In this document: positions 1 to 7,999 of the stretch, piece after piece
Numbering within the stretch: the first letter of the stretch is position 1
How the letters are laid out: each line of letters begins with the position of its first letter
Assembly (NCBI GenBank): GCA_016710965.1
Contig: JADJTW010000003.1
Coordinates: 62,001-126,000 of the forward strand
Reading direction: 5' to 3'
Length of the DNA stretch: 64,000 bases
Origin: Flavobacteriales bacterium
GTDB taxonomy: Bacteria > Bacteroidota > Bacteroidia > Flavobacteriales_F > PHOS-HE28
Translations under genes and position numbers: made by a program
Notes under the pieces: generated by a model
What the model saw: the letters and a program-made list of their open reading frames with translations, nothing else
The model's database searches: none
Told to the model about the DNA's origin: nothing

Positions 1-564
1 ATCGATCGCCGCGGCCAGGATCTTGAGGAACTGCGCCTTCGGGACCTCGAAGGCGCCGAGCTGTTGTGTAAAGGGATTGATGTACTGCGTGTCGAACAGC
101 ATGAAGCCTTGGCGTTGCAGGCGTGCGGCGAGTGCATAGAACGCCAGTTTGCCGGCATTGTTCACGCCGAACATGCTTTCACCGAAGAAGGCACCACCGA
201 TCGCAACGCCATAGATGCCTCCAACGAGCGTCCCCTGCTCACACACCTCGGCCGAATGGGCGTGTCCTAACCGATGCAGTTCCTGATAGCTCGCCTTGAT
301 CCGGGCGTCGATCCACGTCTCGTCACGATCGGCACAACGCCGAACCACCTCATCGAAGTCCGCGTCGGTGTGGATCACGAAACGCCCTGAGCGCATCAGG
401 CGATCGGTGCGCTCATCAGGCCAAAGAGTGTTCAGATCGAAGATCGCGCGCGGGTCGGGATCGTGCCAGTGCAGTTCACCATCATCATGCGCCATGGGGA
501 AGCGTCCGTGGCGGTAGGCCGCAAGGAGTTCTTCGGCCGGAATACGATCAACCAAGGTGGTCAT
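1..564 (-). CDS. aat: Leucyl/phenylalanyl-tRNA--protein transferase, C-terminus cut by window edge
   Basis: Transfers Leu or Phe from aminoacyl-tRNA to the N-terminal Lys or Arg of proteins, creating degradation signals for the cytosolic ClpS/ClpAP N-degron pathway. The translated product begins MTTLVDRIPAEELL and carries the family hallmarks GGIYGVAIGGAFFGESMF (about residues 115-132) and DTQYINPFTQQLGAFEV near the right end of the visible part. 188 codons are present against about 210-230 in the family, so only the C-terminal end is missing. The start ATG (562-564) lies 2 nt after the stop of the S8 protease gene, so it is the last visible gene of a tight minus-strand operon. Seen directly; the function rests on family motifs. 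Confidence 0.93.
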   Translation of the reverse strand, partial: MTTLVDRIPAEELLAAYRHGRFPMAHDDGELHWHDPDPRAIFDLNTLWPDERTDRLMRSGRFVIHTDADFDEVVRRCADRDETWIDARIKASYQELHRLGHAHSAEVCEQGTLVGGIYGVAIGGAFFGESMFGVNNAGKLAFYALAARLQRQGFMLFDTQYINPFTQQLGAFEVPKAQFLKILAAAID

Positions 565-566
565 GT

Positions 567-2225
567 TCACTGCCGAACGACACGCGCGGTCCAAGCCGCA
601 TCGCCCACGACCACATGCAACACGTATGCGCCCGGCGCCAATTCCGACAGCCCATAGACCGGTGAGCGCCCATTGGCCAGTCCGACCTGCTTGCTCCACA
701 CCCATCGGCCTTGTGGATCGTAAATCTCGACCCGCGCGATCTCCTCGACTGTTCCCTCAAAGCCGATCCACAGGTGATCGGTGAACACGGTCGGGAAAAC
801 GCGGAGTCCGCGGCCACCATCCTCTGAAGCGATACCGACTTGCGTGAGCGTGTTGTGCGCCACGAGGAAATTCGGGATGCCATATCCCATGCTATCGTTC
901 GGCGCGAAATAGAGCGAAGCGCTCTCACGAACAGCCTGCATCACCTCGTGCCCCGTACGCTCCGGGTGCAACTGCCACAGGCAAGCCACAAGTCCGGCGA
1001 GTATGGGTGAACTGAAGGAAGTGCCATTGAGCGGCGCTATGCTATCGCCTTGCGGGCGCAAAGCGATGGCACCCCAGCCCATGGCGCACACATCGGGCTT
1101 CACGCGGCCATCGGCACTGGGCCCCCACGAACTGAAGGGGGCATGCTCGCCGAAGCTGCCAACCGCACCAACCGCCAGGATGTCGATGGCGTCGGCGGCA
1201 GGACCGATGAAGTGCCACGCGCTCTGCCCGGAATTGCCGGCGCTGTTCACCGGGATCATGCCCTTCTGCGAAGCCATGCTCGCGGCGATACTGATGCGTG
1301 CCGTGGTTCCATCGAGGTCGGCGTACGCGTGGTTCTGCAGCGAGTCGTCGAACTCGGTATAGCCGAGCGAGGTGTTGAGCACGTCGCAGCCGATGCTGTC
1401 CGCGAGTTCGGCGCCAGCCACCCAATTGTCCTCCTCTACGATGTACTCCGAGGCAACCTCTTCGGTCCGCAGCAGTACGTAATCGGCAGCGGGCGCAGTG
1501 CCTTGCAGGAAACCTGGAAGGATCCCTGTCATGCACGAGAGCACCGATCGCCCATGCCAATGATCGTCATAGACATCGCCATCGTGGTTCACCATGTCGC
1601 GCTCTAGCACTACTCCTTCGCGCGCGCGCAGGTCGTCGAAGGCCGGTAGCGAATCGGCGTCCTCGAAGCCGCTATCGAGCACACCGATGAGCATGCCTTG
1701 TCCCTTCGCGTCCATGGCGTGCAGGAGATGGCCGTTCATCTGGCTGATCTGCAACCAGCTCGCGCCATAGTCAGCGGGCTCACCGCCACGAGGACCGGCC
1801 ATTGGCGCTGCCACTTCTAGCGTGAACTTCTCCGGAGCAGGCGTGGTGCCGATCAATGCGCGCGTTCCGCGCACATGCGAAACGAAGGGCAGTTGCCCGA
1901 TAGCATCGATCGCGGTGGCATCGGTGCTTCGGATCGTGATGGCATTGAACCATTTGCTGCGGTTGATGAGCTGCACATCGCCGATGCCGAGCACGATGGT
2001 GACGTAAGCGGGGTCAACCGGCAGGTCGCTCACTTCGAGCGCGATGCCTTGCGACTGCCTGCGTTCGATGGAACGCTCAGAAAGGAATTGCTCGGGCTCG
2101 GCCAGCGAGTAGGGCGTATTGTCCTTGTCTGTGAATTGGACCCAATAGGTATCGGGTGCGGTTTGGGCGGCACCTAGTCCCGCGACAAGGAGGGAACCGA
2201 AACTGAGCGCGTGGCGAAGGTCCAT
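567..2225 (-). CDS. Secreted S8 subtilisin-family serine protease with T9SS sorting domain
   Basis: Predicted exported endopeptidase. An N-terminal signal peptide (MDLRHALSFGSLLVAGLGAAQ) is followed by a prodomain-like region and a subtilase domain with the triad D184 (GVLDSG), H224 (HGRSVLS) and S403 (NGTSFSSP), plus the oxyanion Asn in NSAGNSG. The last 80 or so residues (FPTVFTDHLW... APGAYVLHVV) form a type A T9SS C-terminal sorting domain, implying secretion or surface anchoring through type IX secretion. I chose the ATG at 2225; a TTG two codons upstream (2231) would overlap the preceding stop as TTGA. It lies between a lipoprotein gene and aat in one operon. Substrate unknown. Confidence 0.93.
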   Translation of the reverse strand: MDLRHALSFGSLLVAGLGAAQTAPDTYWVQFTDKDNTPYSLAEPEQFLSERSIERRQSQGIALEVSDLPVDPAYVTIVLGIGDVQLINRSKWFNAITIRSTDATAIDAIGQLPFVSHVRGTRALIGTTPAPEKFTLEVAAPMAGPRGGEPADYGASWLQISQMNGHLLHAMDAKGQGMLIGVLDSGFEDADSLPAFDDLRAREGVVLERDMVNHDGDVYDDHWHGRSVLSCMTGILPGFLQGTAPAADYVLLRTEEVASEYIVEEDNWVAGAELADSIGCDVLNTSLGYTEFDDSLQNHAYADLDGTTARISIAASMASQKGMIPVNSAGNSGQSAWHFIGPAADAIDILAVGAVGSFGEHAPFSSWGPSADGRVKPDVCAMGWGAIALRPQGDSIAPLNGTSFSSPILAGLVACLWQLHPERTGHEVMQAVRESASLYFAPNDSMGYGIPNFLVAHNTLTQVGIASEDGGRGLRVFPTVFTDHLWIGFEGTVEEIARVEIYDPQGRWVWSKQVGLANGRSPVYGLSELAPGAYVLHVVVGDAAWTARVVRQ

Positions 2226-2227
2226 GG

Positions 2228-2896
2228 TCAATCCTGGCCGTAGTCCACCGCAGTTGCCTTCAACTTCCAGCCCGTGTACCCGGTGGTCTGCACATTGGCG
2301 ATCTCGCGGAACTTGTACACGAGCCCGATATTCCTTGCATAGCGCTCGTGCTGTTCATTGCGGTCGACGAAGTTGGCCGGAACCGTGTTCTTCACCATCA
2401 CCGTTTGCTCGAAGCTCAACGCTCCTGCGCTCCATGGAACATCGACCTCCACGGGTGCCACGCTCAATTCATCGTCGTTGTTATAGATGTTCATGTCCCA
2501 GGCGCGCGAGGTCCTGATCGGGAAGGAGAGCTTCAACCGGCGCATGTTCTCCTCCGATACTTCTGCATAGAAGGCGTCCTTGGTACTGGTCCACACGTCA
2601 CGGATGCGCCAATCGCCCGCCGGAGTCTTGACGAAGCGGTGGATCCGCCATGCGGCCCGCCCCGCAGGATCGGTATACGCCTCCACGATCTTTTCGCGCA
2701 GCACGTAGCTCGTGGTATCGTGGATCGAGAAGGCGTCGTCCCGGTAGATGGAATCGACCTGGTAGTCTATCCAGGAACCCACCGTGCGGGGGAAGTAATC
2801 ATAGCCCAAGTCCACGGGCTCTGGATCGTCCTTCTTGCATCCTGCAACGAGCAGTGACGCCAGTGCCAAGGACAGGAGTGTGGTATGGTTCGGCAT
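2228..2896 (-). CDS. Uncharacterised lipoprotein (222 aa)
   Basis: The protein starts MPNHTTLLSLALASLLVAGCKKD, a clear lipoprotein signal with lipobox LVAGC, so it should be lipidated and held in the envelope. The mature part has no domain I recognise; motifs such as YFPRTVGSWIDYQVDSI near the start resemble the immunoglobulin-like envelope lipoproteins common in Flavobacteriales. It starts 2 nt after the mnmA stop and its stop abuts the S8 protease start, so it is cotranscribed with both. Function not assigned. Confidence 0.8.
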   Translation of the reverse strand: MPNHTTLLSLALASLLVAGCKKDDPEPVDLGYDYFPRTVGSWIDYQVDSIYRDDAFSIHDTTSYVLREKIVEAYTDPAGRAAWRIHRFVKTPAGDWRIRDVWTSTKDAFYAEVSEENMRRLKLSFPIRTSRAWDMNIYNNDDELSVAPVEVDVPWSAGALSFEQTVMVKNTVPANFVDRNEQHERYARNIGLVYKFREIANVQTTGYTGWKLKATAVDYGQD

Positions 2897-2898
2897 GG

Positions 2899-4002
2899 TC
2901 AGGGGTCCTTACGGTCGATGAAGCCTCCGCCGAGGACATCATCGCCATCATAGAAGACGGCGCTCTGCCCGGGTGCGATGCCTGTCACAGGGGCATGGAA
3001 TTCCACCTGTACCCTGTCGCCATCCATGCGCAGGGTGCTGGGTGTGCCCTTGTCCTTGTAGCGGACCTTCGTAACGGCTTCCATTTCCTGCCCTTCCAAC
3101 GCCGCCACCTTCTGGAAGTTCGGTCGCCGTACCCACATGCTTGTCCGCTCCAGGTCCAGCTTGCGTCCGAGGACCACGGTGTTCGTTTCGGGGCGGATAT
3201 CCGTGACGTACAGCGGCTCGCCCGTGGCGATGCCCAAGCCCTTGCGCTGCCCGATGGTGAAGAACGGGTAGCCGTCGTGCTCGCCGAGCTCTTCTCCAGC
3301 CATGCTGAGCAATTTGCCATGGGCCAGCTTCGCCGTGGCTTCGGGTTCCTTGCGCTTGAGGAAACCGCGGTAATCGTTGTCGGGGATGAAGCAGATCTCG
3401 TAGCTCTCGCTCTTGCTGGCCAGTTCCGGGAAGCCGCTGTCCACGGCCATCCTGCGGATATCGCTCTTGTGGAAGCCGCCGATGGGGAAGCGCGTGCGTG
3501 CCAGGTTCTTCTGCTCCAGCCCCCACAGCACGTAGCTATGGTCCTTGGCGGGGTCCAGGCCCTTGCTCACCACCCAGCGCCCGTTCACGTGCTGGCGCAC
3601 TTGTGCATAATGGCCTGTGGCGATGAGCTGGCAATCCATCATATCGGCACGCTTCAAGAGCGCCTCCCACTTGATGAACGTATTGCACAGCACGCATGGA
3701 TTCGGTGTGCGGCCTGCGAGGTACTCGCTGGTGAAATTGCCGATGATGGCGCCACCGAACTCCTCCCGGATGTCGATGATCATATGGTGGAAGCCACGGC
3801 TCACGGCCATATTGCGCGCATCGTTGATGCTATCCAGGTCGCAGCATCCTGTAATGCGCTTGCCCCCGCTGGCATCGGCGTAGTCCCAGGTCTTCATGGT
3901 GACACCGATGACCTCGTAGCCCTGCTCATGCAGCATGAGAGCGGTTACAGAGCTATCCACTCCGCCGCTCATGGCCACCAGGATACGTCCGTGCTTGCTC
4001 AT
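2899..4002 (-). CDS. mnmA: tRNA-specific 2-thiouridylase MnmA
   Basis: Catalyses ATP-dependent 2-thiolation of uridine-34 in the anticodon wobble position of Lys, Glu and Gln tRNAs in the cytosol. The PP-loop SGGVDSS is at residues 12-18; the catalytic cysteines are visible in NPCVLCN (about residue 102) and SYEICFIPDND (about 199); the C-terminal beta-barrel with FTIGQRKGLG is complete. Length 367 aa fits the family. I start at ATG 4002 (MSKHGRILVAMSGG). A longer frame from 4071 reads through an inverted-repeat element and is not credible. First gene of the mnmA-lipoprotein-protease-aat run; the MORN-repeat gene lies upstream on the same strand. Confidence 0.96.
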   Translation of the reverse strand: MSKHGRILVAMSGGVDSSVTALMLHEQGYEVIGVTMKTWDYADASGGKRITGCCDLDSINDARNMAVSRGFHHMIIDIREEFGGAIIGNFTSEYLAGRTPNPCVLCNTFIKWEALLKRADMMDCQLIATGHYAQVRQHVNGRWVVSKGLDPAKDHSYVLWGLEQKNLARTRFPIGGFHKSDIRRMAVDSGFPELASKSESYEICFIPDNDYRGFLKRKEPEATAKLAHGKLLSMAGEELGEHDGYPFFTIGQRKGLGIATGEPLYVTDIRPETNTVVLGRKLDLERTSMWVRRPNFQKVAALEGQEMEAVTKVRYKDKGTPSTLRMDGDRVQVEFHAPVTGIAPGQSAVFYDGDDVLGGGFIDRKDP

Positions 4003-4019
4003 TGCTCGTGGTCGATTCT

Positions 4020-4079
4020 CATTTGTCAGTTCCTGATCCCAGTCCGAGGACTGGCAAGAGAGCACCGACAAAACCTTTT
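4020..4079. repeat. Diverged copy of a GTTGTCAGTT inverted-repeat element
   Basis: The intergenic stretch between mnmA and the MORN-repeat gene contains TTTGTCAGTTCC on one arm and CACCGACAA on the other, flanking a CAGTCC/GGACTG core. Both arms align by eye (about 70 percent) with the better preserved inverted repeat at 21925-21994, which also sits at the 5' end of genes. Read through on the minus strand both give a peptide beginning MSV(L/V)SCQ. Nature unknown; a dispersed hairpin element is the simplest reading. Confidence 0.5.
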
Positions 4080-5078
4080 CTATTGCTCCTCTCCGCCTGC
4101 ATATCTCGTCGTCTTCACCAACTTTCCCTGCTCGTCGTATTCCTTCACCTCGCCCTCCAGCATGGCGTTCACGTAGGTGCCTTCTCTCCTCTTCTTCTGT
4201 CCTTCCAGAACCCGCTCCACCTCCCCAGGGGTGCCCCGTTCCGGGTCAGGCTGCATGGGCTTCATCACCCAGCGGCCGTTGTCGTACCACTCCGTGAATG
4301 GTCCATCGCGTTTGCCCTTCTTGTAAGTCACTTCGCTCTTCACCTGTTCGTCGTCGTAGTATTCGGTGAACTTCCCGTTCTCGAATCGCTCCTTCACGAG
4401 TTCGCCTTTGGAATACAAGGCTTGCAATTGCAAGGTGCCGTCGGGGTTGAAGTAGTACCATGTCCCGTCACGGTCGCCATTCACCGCGTTGCCTTCGATC
4501 TCCTTCTTGCCGTCGGGGAACCAGAAGGTCATGCGCCCTTCGGGTTCACCGTGCAGGTAGGTCGCTTCGCTCTTGGGCTTCCCGTTCGGGAACCAGCTCT
4601 TGTAGGGCCCTTGCTGTTGCCCATTCACACGCATCTCGCTCTCGGCCACCTGGCCACTGGGGTAATAGGTCAGCTGCTCCCCGTTCAATGCGCCATTCGC
4701 GTAACGCTCCACCTTGCGCAATTTGCCGTCGGTCCCGTAGAAGTTCCACGTGCTGTCCTTCGCCTGGCCAACGTATTTGCCAGCGGCCATCAGCCCGCCA
4801 TCGGCGTGGAAGTGCTCTGCCCGGCTCACTCGCCCATCGCCAGCATGGCGCTGCACCGTGGACAGCCTTCCCTCCTCATCGAAGTGCTTGAATTCCCCAA
4901 CAGGCTTATCGTCCTTGAACTGCCCCTGGTAGCGCACCCCTCCGTTCGGCCAGGACTTCGCCCAAGGGCCTTGCTTGCGACCCTGGGCGTCGGTGACGTT
5001 GGGCGCAGCAGGTGGCTGAGCCGAGGTGATTGCGGCCAGGGACAACACCGTTAGCAGGAAGAGTGAACGCAAGCGCAT
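4080..5078 (-). CDS. Exported MORN-variant repeat protein (YwqK-like)
   Basis: Signal peptide (MRLRSLFLLTVLSLAAITSAQ) followed by about ten imperfect repeats of the type G-x-W-x3-xx-NGxxxxxGxYxxG, for example WAKSWPNGGVRYQGQFKDD and WNFYGTDGKLRKVERYANG, typical of the MORN-variant/YwqK family found in many secreted Bacteroidota proteins. No catalytic motif is visible; the repeats suggest a beta-solenoid-like binding surface. I start at ATG 5078 because a perfect TACCTTTG promoter box (5088-5095) lies 9 nt upstream; the longer frame would need a TTG. Divergent from the transaldolase gene. Function unknown. Confidence 0.82.
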   Translation of the reverse strand: MRLRSLFLLTVLSLAAITSAQPPAAPNVTDAQGRKQGPWAKSWPNGGVRYQGQFKDDKPVGEFKHFDEEGRLSTVQRHAGDGRVSRAEHFHADGGLMAAGKYVGQAKDSTWNFYGTDGKLRKVERYANGALNGEQLTYYPSGQVAESEMRVNGQQQGPYKSWFPNGKPKSEATYLHGEPEGRMTFWFPDGKKEIEGNAVNGDRDGTWYYFNPDGTLQLQALYSKGELVKERFENGKFTEYYDDEQVKSEVTYKKGKRDGPFTEWYDNGRWVMKPMQPDPERGTPGEVERVLEGQKKRREGTYVNAMLEGEVKEYDEQGKLVKTTRYAGGEEQ

Positions 5079-5087
5079 GGTGATGGA

Positions 5088-5095
5088 CAAAGGTA
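5088..5095 (-). promoter_or_regulatory. TACCTTTG -7 box of the MORN-repeat gene
   Basis: Minus-strand TACCTTTG, a perfect match to the Bacteroidota -7 consensus TAnnTTTG, 9 nt before the ATG at 5078. Back to back with the plus-strand box at 5137. Confidence 0.65.
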
Positions 5096-5136
5096 GCCGC
5101 GCCCGGCAAGCCTCATGCCCGGCGAGAGGCAGCCCC

Positions 5137-5144
5137 TACATTCG
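5137..5144 (+). promoter_or_regulatory. TACATTCG -7 box, leaderless position, transaldolase gene
   Basis: TACATTCG ends 4 nt before the ATG at 5149. With the usual spacing of this element, transcription would start at or next to the A of the ATG, giving a leaderless mRNA. Confidence 0.65.
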
Positions 5145-5148
5145 CCGC

Positions 5149-5820
5149 ATGAAGTTCTTCATCGATACGGCCAGCTTGGCCCAGATCAAGGAAGCCCAGG
5201 ACTTGGGCGTGCTCGATGGCGTAACCACGAATCCTTCGCTCATGGCCAAAGAGGGCATTAGCGGCGCGGAGGCGGTGCTGAAGCACTACGTGGACATCTG
5301 CAATATCGTTGATGGTCCCGTGAGCGCGGAAGTGATCAGCACCGATTTCGAAGGCATCGTGCGTGAGGGCGAGCACCTTGCGGGCTTGCACCCGAACATT
5401 GTCGTCAAGGTGCCCATGATCCGGGAGGGCGTCAAAGCCTTGAAGTATTTCAGCAACAAAGGCATCAAGACCAATTGCACGCTGGTGTTCTCGGCAGGCC
5501 AGGCGCTTCTGGCCGCGAAGGCCGGGGCGAGCTTCGTGTCCCCGTTCATCGGTCGGCTCGATGACGTGAGCACCGATGGGGTGCAACTGATCGAGCAGAT
5601 CCGAACCATATATGATAACTACGGATATGGTACGGAAGTGCTTGCTGCGAGCATACGCCACCCCATGCACATCATCCAATGCGCCGAGGTCGGTGCTGAT
5701 GTGGCCACCTGTCCGCTGAGCGCCATCGTCGCGCTGTTCGATCATCCGCTCACCACTATCGGGTTGCAGAAGTTCCTGGCCGATCACGCCAAGGCAGCGG
5801 GACGCGCCGTGAAGGCCTGA
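5149..5820 (+). CDS. fsa: Small transaldolase / fructose-6-phosphate aldolase
   Basis: 223-aa class I aldolase of the short transaldolase (TalC/FSA) family, acting in the non-oxidative pentose phosphate pathway or cleaving fructose 6-phosphate. Landmarks are MKFFIDTASLAQI at the start, GVTTNPSL (about 25-32), the Schiff-base lysine in IVVKVPM (about residue 86) and FVSPFIGRLDD. Both activities occur in this family and sequence alone does not separate them here. The start is fixed by the N-terminal match to the family and by the promoter box 4 nt upstream. A YciO-like gene follows 5 nt downstream, probably in the same transcript. Confidence 0.93.
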   Translation: MKFFIDTASLAQIKEAQDLGVLDGVTTNPSLMAKEGISGAEAVLKHYVDICNIVDGPVSAEVISTDFEGIVREGEHLAGLHPNIVVKVPMIREGVKALKYFSNKGIKTNCTLVFSAGQALLAAKAGASFVSPFIGRLDDVSTDGVQLIEQIRTIYDNYGYGTEVLAASIRHPMHIIQCAEVGADVATCPLSAIVALFDHPLTTIGLQKFLADHAKAAGRAVKA

Positions 5821-5825
5821 GGACG

Positions 5826-6446
5826 GTGCTCATCTCCATCCACCCGATCGATCCCGAGCCGCGCAAGCTGCAGCGGGTGGTGGATCTGCTGAATGAAGGA
5901 GGCGTGATCGTATGCCCCACCGACACCGTGTATGGCTTCGTATGCAGTTCATTGCAACCGCGTGCCATCGAGAAACTTGCCGAGCTCAAAGGCGTTCGAC
6001 CGGCCAAAGCCGAACTGTCGTTGATCGTGAGCGACCTCGGTCAACTGAGCGCCTACGCACGTGCCTTGGACACGGCCGTGTTCCGCCTGCTCAAGCGCGC
6101 GTTGCCCGGGCCGTACACCTTCATCCTTCCCGCCAGTTCCGAGATCCCGAAGCTGTTCAAGAACAACCGTCGCACGGTGGGGATACGCTTGCCGGATCAT
6201 CCAGTGCCGCAAGCCATCGTGCGTGCGCTCGGCCATGCATTGGTGGTCGCCAGCGTGCATGACACCGACGGGTTGTTGGATCATACTGCCGATCCCGAGC
6301 TCATCCATAAGCGTCTGGGCCATGGCGTAGCGGCCGTCATCGACAGCGGCATGTGCGGGCTGGAAGCCAGCACGGTGATCGATGCATCCCAAGGTCCGCC
6401 TAAAGTGCTCAGGCAGGGAAAGGGCGATGTCGAAGGACTTCTCTAG
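5826..6446 (+). CDS. YrdC/Sua5/YciO-family protein, YciO-like
   Basis: Member of the YrdC fold family that binds nucleotide and double-stranded RNA; family members make threonylcarbamoyl-AMP for tRNA t6A. Visible motifs are GGVIVCPTDTVYGF (about 25-38), LPGPYTFILP and RTVGIRLPDHP. The region after KGVRPAKAELSLIVSD and the overall layout look more like YciO than like bona fide TsaC/Sua5, so a second t6A synthase may exist elsewhere. Start is GTG 5826, five bases after the transaldolase stop. Its stop TAG shares the tetranucleotide CTAG (6443-6446) with the stop of the convergent nnr gene. Confidence 0.85.
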   Translation: MLISIHPIDPEPRKLQRVVDLLNEGGVIVCPTDTVYGFVCSSLQPRAIEKLAELKGVRPAKAELSLIVSDLGQLSAYARALDTAVFRLLKRALPGPYTFILPASSEIPKLFKNNRRTVGIRLPDHPVPQAIVRALGHALVVASVHDTDGLLDHTADPELIHKRLGHGVAAVIDSGMCGLEASTVIDASQGPPKVLRQGKGDVEGLL

Positions 6447-7975
6447 ACGCCACGCAAGCGCTTCCAAGCCCCAGGCAAGGCTTCGATCAGGTCCGTCACG
6501 GTCATCCCGTCCATGCCTTTCGTTTCGGCGGCAAGGTCGCCGGCAAGACCATGTGCATACACACCCATCAGGCATGCCTCAAGCGAAGGATAGCCTTGGG
6601 CCAATAAGGCGGTGAGAACCCCAGTGAGCGCATCGCCACTACCGCCTTTGGCCATGCCGGGGTTTCCTGTAGGGTTGAAGAACACCTGCCCCGAGGGATC
6701 GCAGATGGCGGAATAGGCGCCCTTGAGCACCACATGGCAACGACTGCGCATGGCCAATTCACGGGCAGCAACAAGGCGGTCCTTGCTGCTTTCAGCCGGC
6801 TTGGCCAACAGCCGGTCCAATTCCTTCGGATGCGGTGTCAGGATCGTGCCGGCTGAAAGGAAGGCGAGCCAAGTCGGATTCTCAGAGAGCGTGTTCAAGC
6901 CATCGGCGTCGATCACACAAGGAGTTGATGTCGTCTGTATCAAGTTCTTGATGACCAAGCCAGTACGATCATCAGTTCCAACGCCTGGGCCGATGCCGAT
7001 GGCGGAGTACGGTCCCACGTCCGGTAAGGCGGTGATCCGATCTTCTTGCGCATCAACAGAGCACATGGCTTCGGGTGCTGCCGATTGCAACAGCTCCAAT
7101 CCGCATCCTGGGACATGGGCGGTAACCAGCCCCACTCCGCTACGAAGTGCTGCTCGCACGGCCATAGTAGCCGCCCCCATCCGCCCTTTGCTGCCCGCAA
7201 CCAACAGTGCATGCCCGAAGCTGCCCTTGTGAGCAAATCGTTCTCGAGGGCGGAATAGGGCTTGGATATCGGCTTCCTCTATAAGGCGGTAGTCGGTCGG
7301 CATCGATGCCAGGAACTCAGGGTCTAAACCGATGGGCAGGATCTCCCATTCGCCCACACCTTGAGCCTTGTCTGCAAGGAAGAAGGCGAGTTTGGGCACT
7401 TGGAAGCTGAGTGTTAGGGTGGCATTCACCATCGAACCGCCCAGGTCATCTCCATCTGCATGCAGCCCAGAGGGAAGATCGATGGCGATGATCGGCCTTC
7501 CCGAGTTGTTCATGCGCTCTATCACTTCACTTACCCAGCCGTGCACAGGTTTGCTAAGTCCCGTGCCAAGGAGCGCGTCTATCACGACTTCATTCTGCAG
7601 TACCTCGAATCGATGTTCAGCCTCGCTCAGGTCCGCGACGGAGACCCCGGCCGTCAAAGCCTTCTGCTCGTTCGTTGTATTGTCCTCCGTGGCGCTCTCT
7701 CCATACCGCACAAGCAATACGCGCACCGATAGCCCGGCTTGTCGCAGCATTCGGGCGATCGCCAGGCCATCGCCTCCGTTGTTGCCTGGTCCTGCGACTA
7801 CGAGAAACTGTACCCTATCAGAGGGGCCAAAACGACCCGCCTGATAGCGAGCACGGATGCGTTCTGCACATTGCCCTGCGGCGCGCTCCATCAAAGCCCA
7901 TGATCGTATGGGCTCGTTCGCGATGGTCCGCGCGTCGGCCTCGCGTATGGCGGAGGGTCCGAGCACGGGGATCAT
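6443..7975 (-). CDS. nnr: Bifunctional NAD(P)H-hydrate epimerase/dehydratase Nnr
   Basis: Repairs damaged NADHX and NADPHX: the N-terminal YjeF epimerase domain (about 1-215, with VVAGPGNNGGDGLAIAR near residue 60) interconverts R and S forms, and the C-terminal dehydratase domain (about 225-510) dehydrates the S form using ADP. The dehydratase signature GNPGMAKGGSGDALTG is present near residue 440 and HPKELDRLL upstream of it. 510 aa is the normal fused length. Start at ATG 7975. The gene ends tail-to-tail with the YciO-like gene, overlapping by four bases. Confidence 0.95.
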   Translation of the reverse strand: MIPVLGPSAIREADARTIANEPIRSWALMERAAGQCAERIRARYQAGRFGPSDRVQFLVVAGPGNNGGDGLAIARMLRQAGLSVRVLLVRYGESATEDNTTNEQKALTAGVSVADLSEAEHRFEVLQNEVVIDALLGTGLSKPVHGWVSEVIERMNNSGRPIIAIDLPSGLHADGDDLGGSMVNATLTLSFQVPKLAFFLADKAQGVGEWEILPIGLDPEFLASMPTDYRLIEEADIQALFRPRERFAHKGSFGHALLVAGSKGRMGAATMAVRAALRSGVGLVTAHVPGCGLELLQSAAPEAMCSVDAQEDRITALPDVGPYSAIGIGPGVGTDDRTGLVIKNLIQTTSTPCVIDADGLNTLSENPTWLAFLSAGTILTPHPKELDRLLAKPAESSKDRLVAARELAMRSRCHVVLKGAYSAICDPSGQVFFNPTGNPGMAKGGSGDALTGVLTALLAQGYPSLEACLMGVYAHGLAGDLAAETKGMDGMTVTDLIEALPGAWKRLRGV

Positions 7976-7999
7976 GGACCGGAAGTATCGATTGATGGA

